Part shown: positions 17,558 to 26,939 of the stretch, in pieces | Position numbering within the stretch: position 1 is the first letter of the stretch | How the letters are laid out: every line of letters starts with the position of its first letter | From: JAMXLO01 sp963818775 | GTDB taxonomy: Bacteria; Pseudomonadota; Alphaproteobacteria; Acetobacterales; Acetobacteraceae | DNA: 64,000 bases | Direction: 5' to 3' | Assembly: GCA_963818775.1 (NCBI GenBank) | Contig: CAWFUF010000029.1 | Coordinates: 27,310-91,309 of the forward strand | Translations under genes and position numbers: made by a program | Notes under the pieces: generated by a model | What the model was told of the DNA's origin: nothing | The model's input: only the letters and a program-made list of their open reading frames with translations | Databases searched by the model: none

Positions 17558-18289
17558 GTGCGCAACGTCTTCATCATCGCGGGACGCGAACTTGGCGGCT
17601 ACTTCGCAACGCCCGTCGCATCGGTATTCATCGTGATCTTCCTCGTCCTGCAAGGCGCACTCACATTCAACCTCGGCGGCTTCTTCGATCGCGGACAGGC
17701 CGACCTGAACCCGTTCTTCACCTTCATCCCATGGGTATTCCTGCTGCTGGTCCCTGCGATCACCATGCGCCTCTGGGCCGAGGAGCGCCGGCTCGGCACC
17801 ATCGAGCTGCTGCTGACCTTGCCGATCACGCAGACCGAGGCCGTGCTCGGGAAATTCCTCGCCGCATGGGCGTTCTGCGCCATCGCGCTGATCCTGACCT
17901 TTCCGTTTATCATCACGGTCAACATCCTTGGCCAACCGGACAACGGCGTGATCGCATCGGGCTATGTCGGCGCATTACTGGTCGCCGGCGCATTTCTCTC
18001 GGTTGGCGCTGCACTCTCGGCGCTGACCAAGAACCAGGTGATCGCCTTCGTCCTCGGCGTCGCGGTCTGCTTCGTGTTCGCCGTCGCATCCTACCCGGTG
18101 GTCACCGATTTTCTGTCACGCAACACGCCGGCGCTAGCCGAAATCGCGCGGCGCATCGCGGTGATCGACCGCTTTCAGGATTTCACCCGCGGCGTGGTCA
18201 GCCTGCGCGACCTCATCTTCTTCGCCACCTTCATCGCCTTCTGGCTGTTCCTCAATGCCGTGATCGTCGAACAGCGGAAGGCGGATTGA
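17558..18289 (+). CDS. ABC transporter permease (GldF/ABC-2 type)
   Basis: A 243-residue inner-membrane protein with six predicted helices, starting RNVFIIAGRELGGYFATPVA as in GldF and NosY-like permeases. The EERRLGTIELLLTLPITQTE segment between helices is the family's coupling-loop motif. It starts with GTG at 17558, preceded by CAGGAGG. The next gene begins five bases after its stop, so the operon continues. It should pair with the ATPase encoded just upstream. Confidence 0.9.
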   Translation: MRNVFIIAGRELGGYFATPVASVFIVIFLVLQGALTFNLGGFFDRGQADLNPFFTFIPWVFLLLVPAITMRLWAEERRLGTIELLLTLPITQTEAVLGKFLAAWAFCAIALILTFPFIITVNILGQPDNGVIASGYVGALLVAGAFLSVGAALSALTKNQVIAFVLGVAVCFVFAVASYPVVTDFLSRNTPALAEIARRIAVIDRFQDFTRGVVSLRDLIFFATFIAFWLFLNAVIVEQRKAD

Positions 18290-18293
18290 CGTC

Positions 18294-20210
18294 ATGCGCC
18301 GCCGCATCTGGTTCTCCATCATCGGTGTGATCGCCGTCGCCGCGATTGCAATCGGCATCAATATGTTCGCCGACGCACGACTGGCGAACCTGCACGTCGA
18401 TCTGACTCGCGGCCACATCTACACGCTGTCCGACGGCACGCGGAAGATTCTGGCCGACCTCAAGGAACCGATCACGCTGCGCCTGTTCTACTCGCGCCGC
18501 CTCGGCAGCACCGTGCCGGTGTACGGCGCCTACGCCGACCACGTGCGCGAGATGCTGGGCGAATACGCCGCGGTCTCCGGCGGCAAGGTGCGCCTGGAGT
18601 TCTACGATCCCGAACCGTTCAGCGATACCGAGGACCGCGCGCTGTCATACGGCCTTCAGGGCGTGCCGCTCGATCAGGGCGGCGTGCAGGTCTACTTCGG
18701 CCTGGCCGGCAGCAACCTGGAAGACGATGAACGGACCATCGCCTTCTTCCAGCCGGAGCGCGAGCGCTTCCTGGAATACGATCTGACAAAGCTGATCTAC
18801 GACCTGTCGAACCCGAAGCGACCGGTGATCGGAGTGATGTCGTCGCTGCCGCTGGACGGCGATCCGCGCGCGATGATGATGGCGATGCGCGGCCAGCCCG
18901 CCGCGGGCGGTCAGCCCTATGCCTCGACGACGCTGCTGCGGCAGACCAACCAGGTGAAGACCGTCGCCACCGACGCGCAGCTGATCGATCCCGACATCCA
19001 GGTGCTGCTGGTCGCCGAGGCGCAGAACCTGTCGGACGCCACGCTGTATGCGATCGACCAATTCGTCATGCGCGGCGGCCGGCTGATGGTGATGGTCGAT
19101 CCCTGGAGCGAGGCGATGGCCGCCACTCCCTCGCCCACCGGCATGCCGCCGTCCGATACCAGCTCGAATTTGAAGAAACTGTTCGACGCCTGGGGCATCG
19201 AGTTCGATCCCACCAAGGTGGTCGGCGATCTCACCGGGGCGTGGCGCGTGCGCGCCAATGCAAATGACGAAGTGCAGGCGGTGAACTATGTCGCCTGGTT
19301 CAACATCCGTGACGGCATCAATCACAATGACCCCGCGACCGCTGACCTCCAGCAGGTCACGGTCGCGTCTGCCGGTTCGATCAGCAAGGCACCGAACTCC
19401 TCGATCGACTTCACGCCGCTGCTGACCAGCAGCCCTCGATCGGGTGAGATACCGGTGGATGAGGTCAAGATGCCGGATCCCGCCAAGGTACTGGCGGACT
19501 TCAAGCCGTCGGGCGGCCCGCGCGTGATCGCGGCCCGTATCCACGGCGTCTTGAAATCCGCGTTCACCGGACCACCGGAACTGGCGAAAGACCAGAAGCG
19601 GCCTGAGAACTTCCCTGCCCACAAGGCGCAGACCGATGGTCCCGCCAATCTCGTCGTGGTTTCCGACAGCGACATCCTGGCCGACCGGTTCTGGGTGCGG
19701 GTCTCCGACTTCTTCGGCCAGCAGACAGCGATGCCGTTCAGCGACAACGGTCCCTTCGTCGCCAACCTGATCGGCACGCTCGCCGGTGGCGACGCCCTGA
19801 TCGGATTGCGCTCGCGTGGCGACAGCAACCATCCGTTCATCCTGATCAACCAGATGCAGGGCGAGGCGGAAGCCAGGTTCCGCCAGACCGAGCAGACGCT
19901 CCAGAAGCATCTGGACGACACAGAGAAGCAGTTGAGCACGCTGCGCCAAGGGCCCACTGGCACCGATCAGGCCAACGCGCAGGCGGTGATCACGCCGGAG
20001 CAGCGCACCGCCATCGACGCCGCGCGCAAGGACATCGTCGATACGCGACAGCAGTTGCGTGCTGTGCAGTACGATCTGAACCGTGACATCTCGCGGGTCG
20101 AGACCGAGCTTCGCGTGTTCAACATCGTGCTCGTACCGGCGGTGCTGGTGATCGTGGCGATCGTGCTCGGTGTCATGCGCAGCCGCCGCCGCGCGAGGGC
20201 AAGGGCATGA
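18294..20210 (+). CDS. GldG family protein (ABC-associated, periplasmic)
   Basis: A 638-residue protein anchored at both ends: an N-terminal helix (IWFSIIGVIAVAAIAIGINM) and a C-terminal one (IVLVPAVLVIVAIVLGVM). The large outer domain begins with DLTRGHIYTLSDGTRKIL, typical of the GldG family, and has PVIGVMSSLPLDGDP and IDQFVMRGGRLMVMVDPWSE. A coiled coil near residues 520-600 precedes the last helix. It is part of the ABC operon and overlaps the DUF4340 gene by ATGA. It is thought to work with the ABC pair in envelope traffic. Confidence 0.9.
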   Translation: MRRRIWFSIIGVIAVAAIAIGINMFADARLANLHVDLTRGHIYTLSDGTRKILADLKEPITLRLFYSRRLGSTVPVYGAYADHVREMLGEYAAVSGGKVRLEFYDPEPFSDTEDRALSYGLQGVPLDQGGVQVYFGLAGSNLEDDERTIAFFQPERERFLEYDLTKLIYDLSNPKRPVIGVMSSLPLDGDPRAMMMAMRGQPAAGGQPYASTTLLRQTNQVKTVATDAQLIDPDIQVLLVAEAQNLSDATLYAIDQFVMRGGRLMVMVDPWSEAMAATPSPTGMPPSDTSSNLKKLFDAWGIEFDPTKVVGDLTGAWRVRANANDEVQAVNYVAWFNIRDGINHNDPATADLQQVTVASAGSISKAPNSSIDFTPLLTSSPRSGEIPVDEVKMPDPAKVLADFKPSGGPRVIAARIHGVLKSAFTGPPELAKDQKRPENFPAHKAQTDGPANLVVVSDSDILADRFWVRVSDFFGQQTAMPFSDNGPFVANLIGTLAGGDALIGLRSRGDSNHPFILINQMQGEAEARFRQTEQTLQKHLDDTEKQLSTLRQGPTGTDQANAQAVITPEQRTAIDAARKDIVDTRQQLRAVQYDLNRDISRVETELRVFNIVLVPAVLVIVAIVLGVMRSRRRARARA

Positions 20211-21256
20211 GACCCCGCACCCTCCTTGCACTCGTCGCCATCGGGATCGTCGCCATTGTCGGCGGTTGGTATTTTGGCACCGCCCAGCAGCCTGGCGAGC
20301 AACGGGCCTACAACCAAGGCCGGCTCATGTTCCCCGGTCTCGCGCAGAAGCTGCAGGATGCCGCGCGGGTCGAGATCAGTCATCAGGGCAAGACCACCGC
20401 CATCGTGAAGCACGGCGACACATGGGGTCTCGAGGACCGCGGTGGCTATGCGGTCCAGGCGAGCAAACTGCGTGGCATGCTGACCGCGCTCACCGAGTTG
20501 CGGCTGGTCGAACAGCGCACCGCCGATCCCGAGCAGTTCAGTCGCCTCGGTCTCGAAGACCCGAACGGCAAGACCGCCAATTCGAACCTGCTGCGCGTGC
20601 TCGACGCGTCAGGCAGGCCGATCGTCGCGCTGATCGTCGGCCATCGTCGCGTGCGGACGCAGGGAAATGTGCCGGAGCAGGTCTATGTGCGTCGGCCTGA
20701 CGATAACCAGACCTGGCTCGCGGAGGGCAGCCTGCAGGTCGACGCTGATCCGCAGCTCTGGCTTGAGCGCGACATCATGAATATCGACCACGGACGCATC
20801 GCCAGTGTTGCAGTGACCCACGGCGATGAGAAGATCGACATGGTGCTCGACGGCCAGAAGCTGGTGTTGAAGACGCCGGCGGATCATCCCCCGGTCGATG
20901 ACTACAAACTCGATGACGTCGATCGAGGGCTGGAGCTGCTGACATTCCAGGACGTGCAGACCGACAAGCAGCCGGTCGGCGACAAGATCGGCCAATCGGT
21001 GTACACCACAAACGACGGGCTGGCGGTGACGGCGACGGTGTTCAAGGACGACAAGGACATCTGGGCGCGCTTCGCCGCCACCGGAAGCGACAAGACCAAG
21101 GACGAGGCGGACAAATTGAACGCACGGCTGGCTGGGTGGACCTATCAGCTCGGGGCCTGGAAGCAGAAGGCGCTGGTGCCGTCGCTCGATGACCTGAAGG
21201 CGCCGCCGCCGGAGAAGCCCGCCGCCAACCCGCCTGCCGAAGCACCCAAGCAGTGA
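20207..21256 (+). CDS. DUF4340 domain-containing protein
   Basis: A 349-residue secreted or anchored protein with an N-terminal helix (TLLALVAIGIVAIVGGWYFG). The DUF4340 part is recognisable from VEISHQGKTTAIVKHGDTWG, LEDRGGYAVQASKLRGMLTA and LGLEDPNGK. Such proteins almost always follow GldG-like genes, as here, with an ATGA overlap. The last 30 residues are Pro/Ala/Lys rich and look disordered. The function is unknown; the context suggests a structural partner of the ABC-GldG complex. Confidence 0.85.
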   Translation: MRPRTLLALVAIGIVAIVGGWYFGTAQQPGEQRAYNQGRLMFPGLAQKLQDAARVEISHQGKTTAIVKHGDTWGLEDRGGYAVQASKLRGMLTALTELRLVEQRTADPEQFSRLGLEDPNGKTANSNLLRVLDASGRPIVALIVGHRRVRTQGNVPEQVYVRRPDDNQTWLAEGSLQVDADPQLWLERDIMNIDHGRIASVAVTHGDEKIDMVLDGQKLVLKTPADHPPVDDYKLDDVDRGLELLTFQDVQTDKQPVGDKIGQSVYTTNDGLAVTATVFKDDKDIWARFAATGSDKTKDEADKLNARLAGWTYQLGAWKQKALVPSLDDLKAPPPEKPAANPPAEAPKQ

Positions 21257-21684
21257 GCGATCGCGAATATCCCGCCCGGCCGATCGTCGGGATCGGGATC
21301 GTGGTCATCAAGGATGACACCGTTCTGCTGGTTCGCCGCGGTAAGCCGCCCAATGTCGGCGCGTGGACACTGCCAGGCGGTGCACAGGAGCTTGGCGAGA
21401 CGGCCGAGGAGGCCGCGCGCCGCGAATTGCTGGAGGAGACGGGCCTCGAAGTGGATTCGCTGCACTTCGCCGCCACGGTGGACAATATCCGCCGCGACGC
21501 ATCAGGACGCGTGCGCTTCCACTACACGATCATCGACTTCGCGACCCGCTGGGCTGCCGGCGAGCCGGTCGCCGCGACCGATGTCACCGAGGCAGCGTGG
21601 GCTAAGCTGGATGATCTGGAGGCGTACAACTTGTGGAGTGAAGCCCACAGAGTGATCGCGATCGCGCGAAGATTGGTGGGATAA
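21253..21684 (+). CDS. NUDIX hydrolase
   Basis: A 143-residue pyrophosphohydrolase with the complete Nudix box GAQELGETAEEA followed by ARRELLEETGLE, which binds Mg2+. The N-terminus PARPIVGIGIVVIKDDTVLL is like ADP-ribose and MutT-type enzymes. It starts with a GTG that overlaps the DUF4340 stop (GTGA), so it is co-translated as the last gene of the ABC operon. The substrate is not predictable. Confidence 0.9.
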   Translation: MSDREYPARPIVGIGIVVIKDDTVLLVRRGKPPNVGAWTLPGGAQELGETAEEAARRELLEETGLEVDSLHFAATVDNIRRDASGRVRFHYTIIDFATRWAAGEPVAATDVTEAAWAKLDDLEAYNLWSEAHRVIAIARRLVG

Positions 21685-21793
21685 TCGCTGCGACAGCGTC
21701 ACCACTCCTCAACACTGTGATTCACTTGCCCGCAGCCAAGCGCGATGGCTTTCGAGTTGCCGCACCAACAGGCATTCAGGAACGTCACACAGA

Positions 21794-22879
21794 ATGTCAT
21801 CCGCCGAGGGCCTCGAAACGATGCGCGACCCCATCAAGCGAGTCCGCCGTACAAGCGATGGTGCACTCCGCGCGATGGTGGGCATGGGCACCGCGATACT
21901 CGTGGTAGCTGCTTTGGGGATTGCCCAGCCCGTCTTCGCGCCACTGACTTTCGCGCTGTTCATCATCGCGATCGTCTGGCCGTTGCAGGCACGGCTGCAG
22001 GCGCTGCTTCCGAAGCTCGTTGCTCTCGCGATCAGCGTGCTCGCGACCATCGTGGTCATCGGCGCATTCGCCTGGACGATCACCTGGGCCTTCAGCAGGG
22101 TCGGTCGCTACATCGTCACCGACGCTGCCCGGTTCCAGCTTCTCTACAACCAGATGGCCGATTGGCTCGCAGGGCATGGCATCGTGGTCGAGAGCCTCTG
22201 GGCCGAGCATTTCAACGTCGGCTGGGTGCTCCGAGCCTTCCAGGAGATCACCACGAGGATAAACGGCACGCTGAGCTTCTCGCTCATTGTACTGATCTAC
22301 GTCATTTTGGGCCTCATGGAAGTGGACGACGCGGCCCGCAGGCTTCGCGGCATGAAGAACCAGGAGGCCGGACGGGTAATGCTGACCGGGGGCTCCCTGA
22401 CCGCCGCGAAATTCCGGCGCTACCTTCTGGTCCGCACCCTGATGAGCGTCGTGACGGGTTTCCTGGTGTGGGGTTTCATCTCGCTTTGCGGACTTCCGCT
22501 CGCGCAAGAATGGGGCGTGATCGCCTTCGCACTCAACTACATTCCGTTCATCGGCCCATTGGTCGCAACGGTTCTGCCGACACTCTTTGCCATCGCGCAA
22601 TTCGAAGCCTGGCAGAATGCGATCCTGGTCTTCGGATGTCTGAACCTGATTCAGTTCCTGGTCGGCAGCTACCTCGAGCCACGGATCGCCGGCAGCGTTC
22701 TTTCGATGTCGCCGTTCATGGTGCTGTTCGCCGTGTTCTTCTGGACCTTCCTGTGGGGCATCGCCGGCGCGTTCATCGGCGTTCCCATTGTTATCGCAGT
22801 CCTGACCATCTGCGAACAGAATGCGTCGAGTCGTTGGGTTGCGGAGGTGTTCGGAGCGCCCGCTGCCGCGCGGGACTGA
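21794..22879 (+). CDS. AI-2E family transporter (TqsA/PerM type permease)
   Basis: A 361-residue inner-membrane protein with about seven to eight helices: paired ones near residues 30-95, a long periplasmic region, and a C-terminal set with FALNYIPFIGPLVATVLPTL and the GSYLEPRIAGSVLSMSPFMV motif diagnostic of the family. Members export autoinducer-2, Na+ or other solutes, so the cargo is open. The ATG at 21821 (MRDPIKRV) is an alternative start. It is followed after 23 bp by a membrane metallophosphoesterase, probably co-transcribed. Confidence 0.85.
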   Translation: MSSAEGLETMRDPIKRVRRTSDGALRAMVGMGTAILVVAALGIAQPVFAPLTFALFIIAIVWPLQARLQALLPKLVALAISVLATIVVIGAFAWTITWAFSRVGRYIVTDAARFQLLYNQMADWLAGHGIVVESLWAEHFNVGWVLRAFQEITTRINGTLSFSLIVLIYVILGLMEVDDAARRLRGMKNQEAGRVMLTGGSLTAAKFRRYLLVRTLMSVVTGFLVWGFISLCGLPLAQEWGVIAFALNYIPFIGPLVATVLPTLFAIAQFEAWQNAILVFGCLNLIQFLVGSYLEPRIAGSVLSMSPFMVLFAVFFWTFLWGIAGAFIGVPIVIAVLTICEQNASSRWVAEVFGAPAAARD

Positions 22880-22902
22880 CGAGCGCCTTGCAGGAGACAC
22901 CG

Positions 22903-24654
22903 ATGACACCGATCCTCGATCCGCGAAACGGCGACATCGAGGACGATGCTTCCAGCACCAAGAAGCGATCGATGCTCTCGCTGGCGGGTAGCCTGCTCGC
23001 GGAGATCAGCCTTCCGAAGCTCGCAATCGCCTGGATGCTGCTGATCGGCTTTCCCGGCCTTCTGCTCGGCGCTGCGCCGCTTCTGGTGTCGATCTGGATC
23101 GCCGCGGTCTGGTCCCATGCCGCGAACATCTTTTACGAGATTCTGCCGGTGCTGTTGCTTCCGCCGCTCATGGCAATTGGCTGGTTCGCGGGCCGACCGC
23201 TGCTGCGGCTCGCCGAAAGCAGCTTCTGGTCATTGAATGCACTGGCTGTGCAGCCCGCCTATATCGTGTTTCGCGAGGGCATTCGGCATCTTGCCGAGTC
23301 GCTGCTTGCGTCGCGGATGAGCGATGCCCGGCGTGGCTCCATTCGCGCCGGTGCTGCGGCGGCCTCGGGCCTCCTGATCTGCGGGCTCGGCTTCGGCATC
23401 ATCATCCTGGTGTGGCCCGCGACCCGATGGATCGGCAGCCTGGCGGATCTTACGCCGCTGCACCGGCCAGTGCTCGTAGTGCTGGCGAACAGTGTCGTGC
23501 TCGTCTGTGGGTATTTTGCGACGGCGGCGCTGATCTGGGGCGTTGCCGATGCGACCATGGCCCAGCCGCGGGATTTTCACGACTTTTCCGCGGCGACGGC
23601 TGGCGACCGGACCTGGCGCGTCGCGCACCTGTCGGACATCCATACGGTCGGCGAGCGCTACGGATTTCGCATCGAGAGCGGAAGGTCTGGCGCACGTGGC
23701 AATGAGCGACTCAAGCAGACGCTGGCGCGGTTGAATGAGATCCATGCAGCGCATCCGCTGGATATTATTTTGATAACAGGAGACCTGACCGATGCCGGTC
23801 GCTCGGCGGAGTGGGTCGAGTTCTTCGCTGCCTTGGCCGCTTACCCGCGGATTGCCGACCTGGTGATCGCGCTGCCAGGCAACCACGACGTCAATGTGGT
23901 GGACCGCGCGAGTCCCGCCCGAATGGACCTGCCGACGAGTCCCATGAAGCGCCTGCGTCAGGTCCGGACGATCTCCGCACTCGGAATGCTGCAAGGTTCG
24001 CGGCTCCATGTCGTGGAGAGCAGCGCGGGTAAACTTGGCGACACGTTGGCCGATGCGCTGAAATGGCACGGTGGCGACATGGCCGCCTTCGCCGACAAGG
24101 GATCGCTGCGCCTGTCGCGATCCTTGGCCGGACTGTGGGCGACGATCTTTCCGATGGTCATGCCACCTGCCACGGACGATGGGCTCGGTGTCATCGTGCT
24201 GAACTCCAACGCCGAGACACATTTCTCGTTTACCAATGCGTTGGGCCTGGTATCTGCCGAACAGGCGCGTGCTCTTGCAGTTGCCATCAGACAATACCCG
24301 CGTGCCTGCTGGATCGTCGCTCTGCATCACCACGTCATCGAATATCCCAAGCCAGCAAAGGCATTGTCGGAGCGCATCGGGACGGCACTCATCAACGGCA
24401 GCTGGTTCATCCGTCGGTTGCAGGATCTGGCCAACCACGCCGTGATCATGCACGGTCATCGACATATCGATTGGATCGGGGACTGCGGCGGCCTCCTGAT
24501 TGTTTCCGCCCCTTCCCCCGTCATGGAGCCAATCGATTGTCTGGAGACCTACTTCTACGTCCACACTCTTGCCGTTGGATCGGATGAACGGCTCAAGCTG
24601 CTGGCTCCTGAGCGGATCAACGTACGCGGTCAGCCGGTAGCCAACGAAGAATGA
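22903..24654 (+). CDS. Membrane-anchored metallophosphoesterase
   Basis: A 583-residue protein. The first half has about four to five membrane helices, for example SLPKLAIAWMLLIGFPGLLL, GFGIIILVWPATRWIGSL and VVLVCGYFATAALIWG. The second half is a calcineurin-like phosphoesterase with metal-site motifs AHLSDIH, ITGDLTD, LPGNHDVN, LHHHVIEYP and MHGHRHIDW, all five present. CAGGAG precedes the ATG at 22903. The enzyme domain probably faces the cytoplasm, and the substrate is unknown. It lies directly after the AI-2E permease gene. Confidence 0.85.
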   Translation: MTPILDPRNGDIEDDASSTKKRSMLSLAGSLLAEISLPKLAIAWMLLIGFPGLLLGAAPLLVSIWIAAVWSHAANIFYEILPVLLLPPLMAIGWFAGRPLLRLAESSFWSLNALAVQPAYIVFREGIRHLAESLLASRMSDARRGSIRAGAAAASGLLICGLGFGIIILVWPATRWIGSLADLTPLHRPVLVVLANSVVLVCGYFATAALIWGVADATMAQPRDFHDFSAATAGDRTWRVAHLSDIHTVGERYGFRIESGRSGARGNERLKQTLARLNEIHAAHPLDIILITGDLTDAGRSAEWVEFFAALAAYPRIADLVIALPGNHDVNVVDRASPARMDLPTSPMKRLRQVRTISALGMLQGSRLHVVESSAGKLGDTLADALKWHGGDMAAFADKGSLRLSRSLAGLWATIFPMVMPPATDDGLGVIVLNSNAETHFSFTNALGLVSAEQARALAVAIRQYPRACWIVALHHHVIEYPKPAKALSERIGTALINGSWFIRRLQDLANHAVIMHGHRHIDWIGDCGGLLIVSAPSPVMEPIDCLETYFYVHTLAVGSDERLKLLAPERINVRGQPVANEE

Positions 24655-24700
24655 ATGTGATGCCACTGGTCTTTGTCGACTGCATCAAATCAAGACGTGG

Positions 24701-24723
24701 ATGGCCGGCCTCGCGCCGGCCAT
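24701..24723. repeat. Perfect 9-bp palindrome, second repeat family (copy A)
   Basis: ATGGCCGGC, a 5-base loop, then GCCGGCCAT form a perfect stem between two convergent genes, so it can serve as a two-way terminator. The surrounding 35-40 bp recur inverted at 34531-34570, showing a dispersed repeat family and not a gene-specific terminator. Confidence 0.65.
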
Positions 24724-24749
24724 GACAACGGGAGGTGCCGCAGCATGCC

Positions 24750-25514
24750 CTACGGCACGCGGTAGAAGGGATCCGGCAGCAGGAACTTCTTTTCGGCGTG
24801 CCCGCCCAGCAGGTCGGAGGGCTGATCGCCCATGTTCTCGACGATGGTGTAGCCCTGCTGCTCGATTTCGGCGCGCACCGGCGCCTTGAAGTCGGCCGCC
24901 GAGGCGAAGTGCGCACCATTCGGCACCATGTAGAGCTTCTCATATCCCTTGTAGCCGACGGCCGCGAGGTTGCGTTCGGTCGCGCGGCGCTGATTCTCTG
25001 GGCGGCCGGTTATGAAGAACACGGCGACGTCCAGCGCGCATGCCCGCTGGAACAACTGCAATGTCGGTTCAATGGCCGTGTCACGCGCGAGCTGATCCCA
25101 CGCCGCCCACCCGCAGGGCGCATCAAGCGCAGGATTGCATGGACCGCCGATAGGGCGACCGAAATCGTCCCGCTTGATGACTTCCCAGTTGGACAGGGCC
25201 GTCTCGTCGATATCGAGCACAAGTGCCGGCCGTCTGGCCGACGCCGCCCTGGTCCCCAGCCAATCGTTCGCCTGCCCGGCGACCTGTGCGAGACCCCGGG
25301 TGTAGTCGCCTGAATCGTAGTACTTCAGAGCGACAGTCTTGGCATCGCCGACATTCGGGGGCTGCGATGCCACGGTGACGAATGATGCCGCCTCGTCAGG
25401 CGTCGCGACCTTGTCCGGGGTGGCGACCTTGTCCGCACAGCCCGCGATCGCGAGCAGCAACAGACCAGCAGCTAACCCCCTGTCCACGCGGCGCGCCGTC
25501 AGCGACACCCTCAT
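24750..25514 (-). CDS. HAD-superfamily class B-like acid phosphatase, lipoprotein
   Basis: A 254-residue enveloped phosphatase of the lipoprotein e(P4)/class B group. The signal peptide LAAGLLLLAIAGC ends in a lipobox Cys. The catalytic DxD motif is LVLDIDETALSNW; FITGRPENQRRATERNL is motif II, and ENMGDQPSDLLGGHA gives the final Asp motif. A linker near residue 30 contains DKVATPDKVATPDE, a 15-bp tandem duplication. The protein would hydrolyse nucleotides or other phosphomonoesters in the periplasm. Confidence 0.88.
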   Translation of the reverse strand: MRVSLTARRVDRGLAAGLLLLAIAGCADKVATPDKVATPDEAASFVTVASQPPNVGDAKTVALKYYDSGDYTRGLAQVAGQANDWLGTRAASARRPALVLDIDETALSNWEVIKRDDFGRPIGGPCNPALDAPCGWAAWDQLARDTAIEPTLQLFQRACALDVAVFFITGRPENQRRATERNLAAVGYKGYEKLYMVPNGAHFASAADFKAPVRAEIEQQGYTIVENMGDQPSDLLGGHAEKKFLLPDPFYRVP

Positions 25515-25586
25515 GGCGTTGCCCCCTTCCCTGCCCCGCCCGTAGCTACATGCACACGGCCGCAGCGGCAACGCGCCAACCTGCGG

Positions 25587-25895
25587 CTAACTGCGTCGAT
25601 GCGACCGGTGCGTGGTCTTCCTAGTGGACAGTGACAGAGACACGCCGCCGCAGATCAGCCCGAGCCCAGCCGGCACCAGCCAGGCCGGACGCAGCATCAG
25701 CGGCACGACCAGGTAGTCCCAGAGCCAGGCCGCTAGGTGCGTGCCGATGAAATTGTGCGTGGCATCCATGAGGTCGTGATCGACCATGAACAGCAGCTGC
25801 CCGAGCGGAACCTCGGGCGGGCCGAGCATCGCCACGGCGACGGCTCCTACCAGAAACATGGCGGCCGCTACGGCCAGGATTCGTTGGGCAATCAC
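25587..25895 (-). CDS. Small membrane protein coupled to MsrP
   Basis: A 102-residue protein with two or three membrane segments (ILAVAAAMFLVGAVAVAMLG; LWDYLVVPLMLRPAWLVPAG and the following hydrophobic run) and a His-bearing loop HDLMDATHNFIGTH between them. It starts with a GTG overlapping the msrP stop (GTGA), so it is translationally coupled. In most bacteria msrP is followed by msrQ, a heme protein of about 200 residues; this one is half that size and not recognisable as MsrQ. It may be an alternative partner, which is inference. Confidence 0.6.
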   Translation of the reverse strand: MIAQRILAVAAAMFLVGAVAVAMLGPPEVPLGQLLFMVDHDLMDATHNFIGTHLAAWLWDYLVVPLMLRPAWLVPAGLGLICGGVSLSLSTRKTTHRSHRRS

Positions 25896-26794
25896 ATGAA
25901 CAGTTTCTCGTTTTTCCGGTCGCTGTAAAGCGATGCGACGAACTCACCATACCCGTTGTAAATCTGCGTAGGCACCATTTCATTGCTGCCCAGCAGACGT
26001 TCCTGCGCCTGGCTCCACCGCGGATGCGCGACCGCCGGGTTGACGTTGGCCCAGAAACCATACTCCGCCGGCTGGATCGCCTGCCAGAAGTTCACCGGCT
26101 GCTTCTCGGTGAAACTGATCTTCGTCAAGGCCTTGCAGGACTTGAAGCCGTATTTCCACGGCACCGTCAGCCGGATCGGGCCACCGTTCTGGGGGGGTAG
26201 CGGCTTGCCATACAGCCCGGTCGAGACGAACGCCAGGTCGTTTGCCGCCTCGTCGATCGCGAGCCCCTCGATGTACGGCCAGGGATAGAACGGAGAGTTC
26301 AGCCCTGGCATCGTCTTGTCCTGTGCCGTTTCGAACACGATGTATTTCGCCGACGCCAACGGCTCGGCGATCTTCAGCAACTGGCTGAGCGGGAAGCCGG
26401 TCCAGGGCACCGTCATCGCCCAGGCCTCCACGCAGCGGTGGCGGTAGACCCGCTCCTCGAGTTGAACCTGCTTCAGCAGATCATCGATCGCGATGGTGCG
26501 TGGCTGCTTGACCTCGCCCTCCAGACTGATCGTCCACGGCCGCTGCTTCAGGACCTGCGCCGCCTCCCACAGGTCCTTGCCGTCGCTGAACTCGTAGTAG
26601 TTGTTGTAGGTGGTCGCGTACTTCTCCGGCGTGATGTCGCGGCCAGCGACATATTTGGGATTGCGCTCCGGAGCGGCGGCCGCCAGCACCACCGCACCGG
26701 CTCCAGCCAGCGCGGTGCGACGGCCCAGCACCAGGGCCTCCGGCGTCACCAGGCGCTCCGACAATTCCCAGCCGCGGCGTCGCACAATATGCAT
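25892..26794 (-). CDS. msrP: Protein-methionine-sulfoxide reductase catalytic subunit MsrP
   Basis: A 300-residue periplasmic molybdopterin enzyme that repairs oxidised methionines in envelope proteins. The N-terminus has a twin-arginine export signal (GRRTALAGAGAVVLAAAA). The Mo-binding Cys is in YRHRCVEAWAMTVPW, with KYIVFETAQDKTMPG and GPIRLTVPWKYGFKSCK as further sulfite-oxidase-family motifs. I choose the ATG at 26794, preceded by GGAGAG; the frame extends five codons further up. The downstream gene is not a normal msrQ. Confidence 0.93.
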   Translation of the reverse strand: MHIVRRRGWELSERLVTPEALVLGRRTALAGAGAVVLAAAAPERNPKYVAGRDITPEKYATTYNNYYEFSDGKDLWEAAQVLKQRPWTISLEGEVKQPRTIAIDDLLKQVQLEERVYRHRCVEAWAMTVPWTGFPLSQLLKIAEPLASAKYIVFETAQDKTMPGLNSPFYPWPYIEGLAIDEAANDLAFVSTGLYGKPLPPQNGGPIRLTVPWKYGFKSCKALTKISFTEKQPVNFWQAIQPAEYGFWANVNPAVAHPRWSQAQERLLGSNEMVPTQIYNGYGEFVASLYSDRKNEKLFM

Positions 26795-26939
26795 AGGTCT
26801 CTCCATCAAGCCAGATAACTCCCAACTGGGGTCTCGGCGCTGTTTGTCACCTGGACGTGACAGCGCCTCCCAGCCGCATTGTCCGACACGTCAGGATGGG
26901 GAACATTACATCCGGTCCGCGCCTTTGGCAGGAGATTTC

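Noticed and set aside
18645..20231. 528-codon open frame on the minus strand
   Set aside because: It is antisense to the well-supported GldG-like gene; codon pattern and His/Arg-rich text fit a GC-driven shadow.
25587..25895. MsrQ
   Set aside because: Only 102 residues with two or three helices; MsrQ has about 200 residues and six helices with heme ligands in a different pattern.
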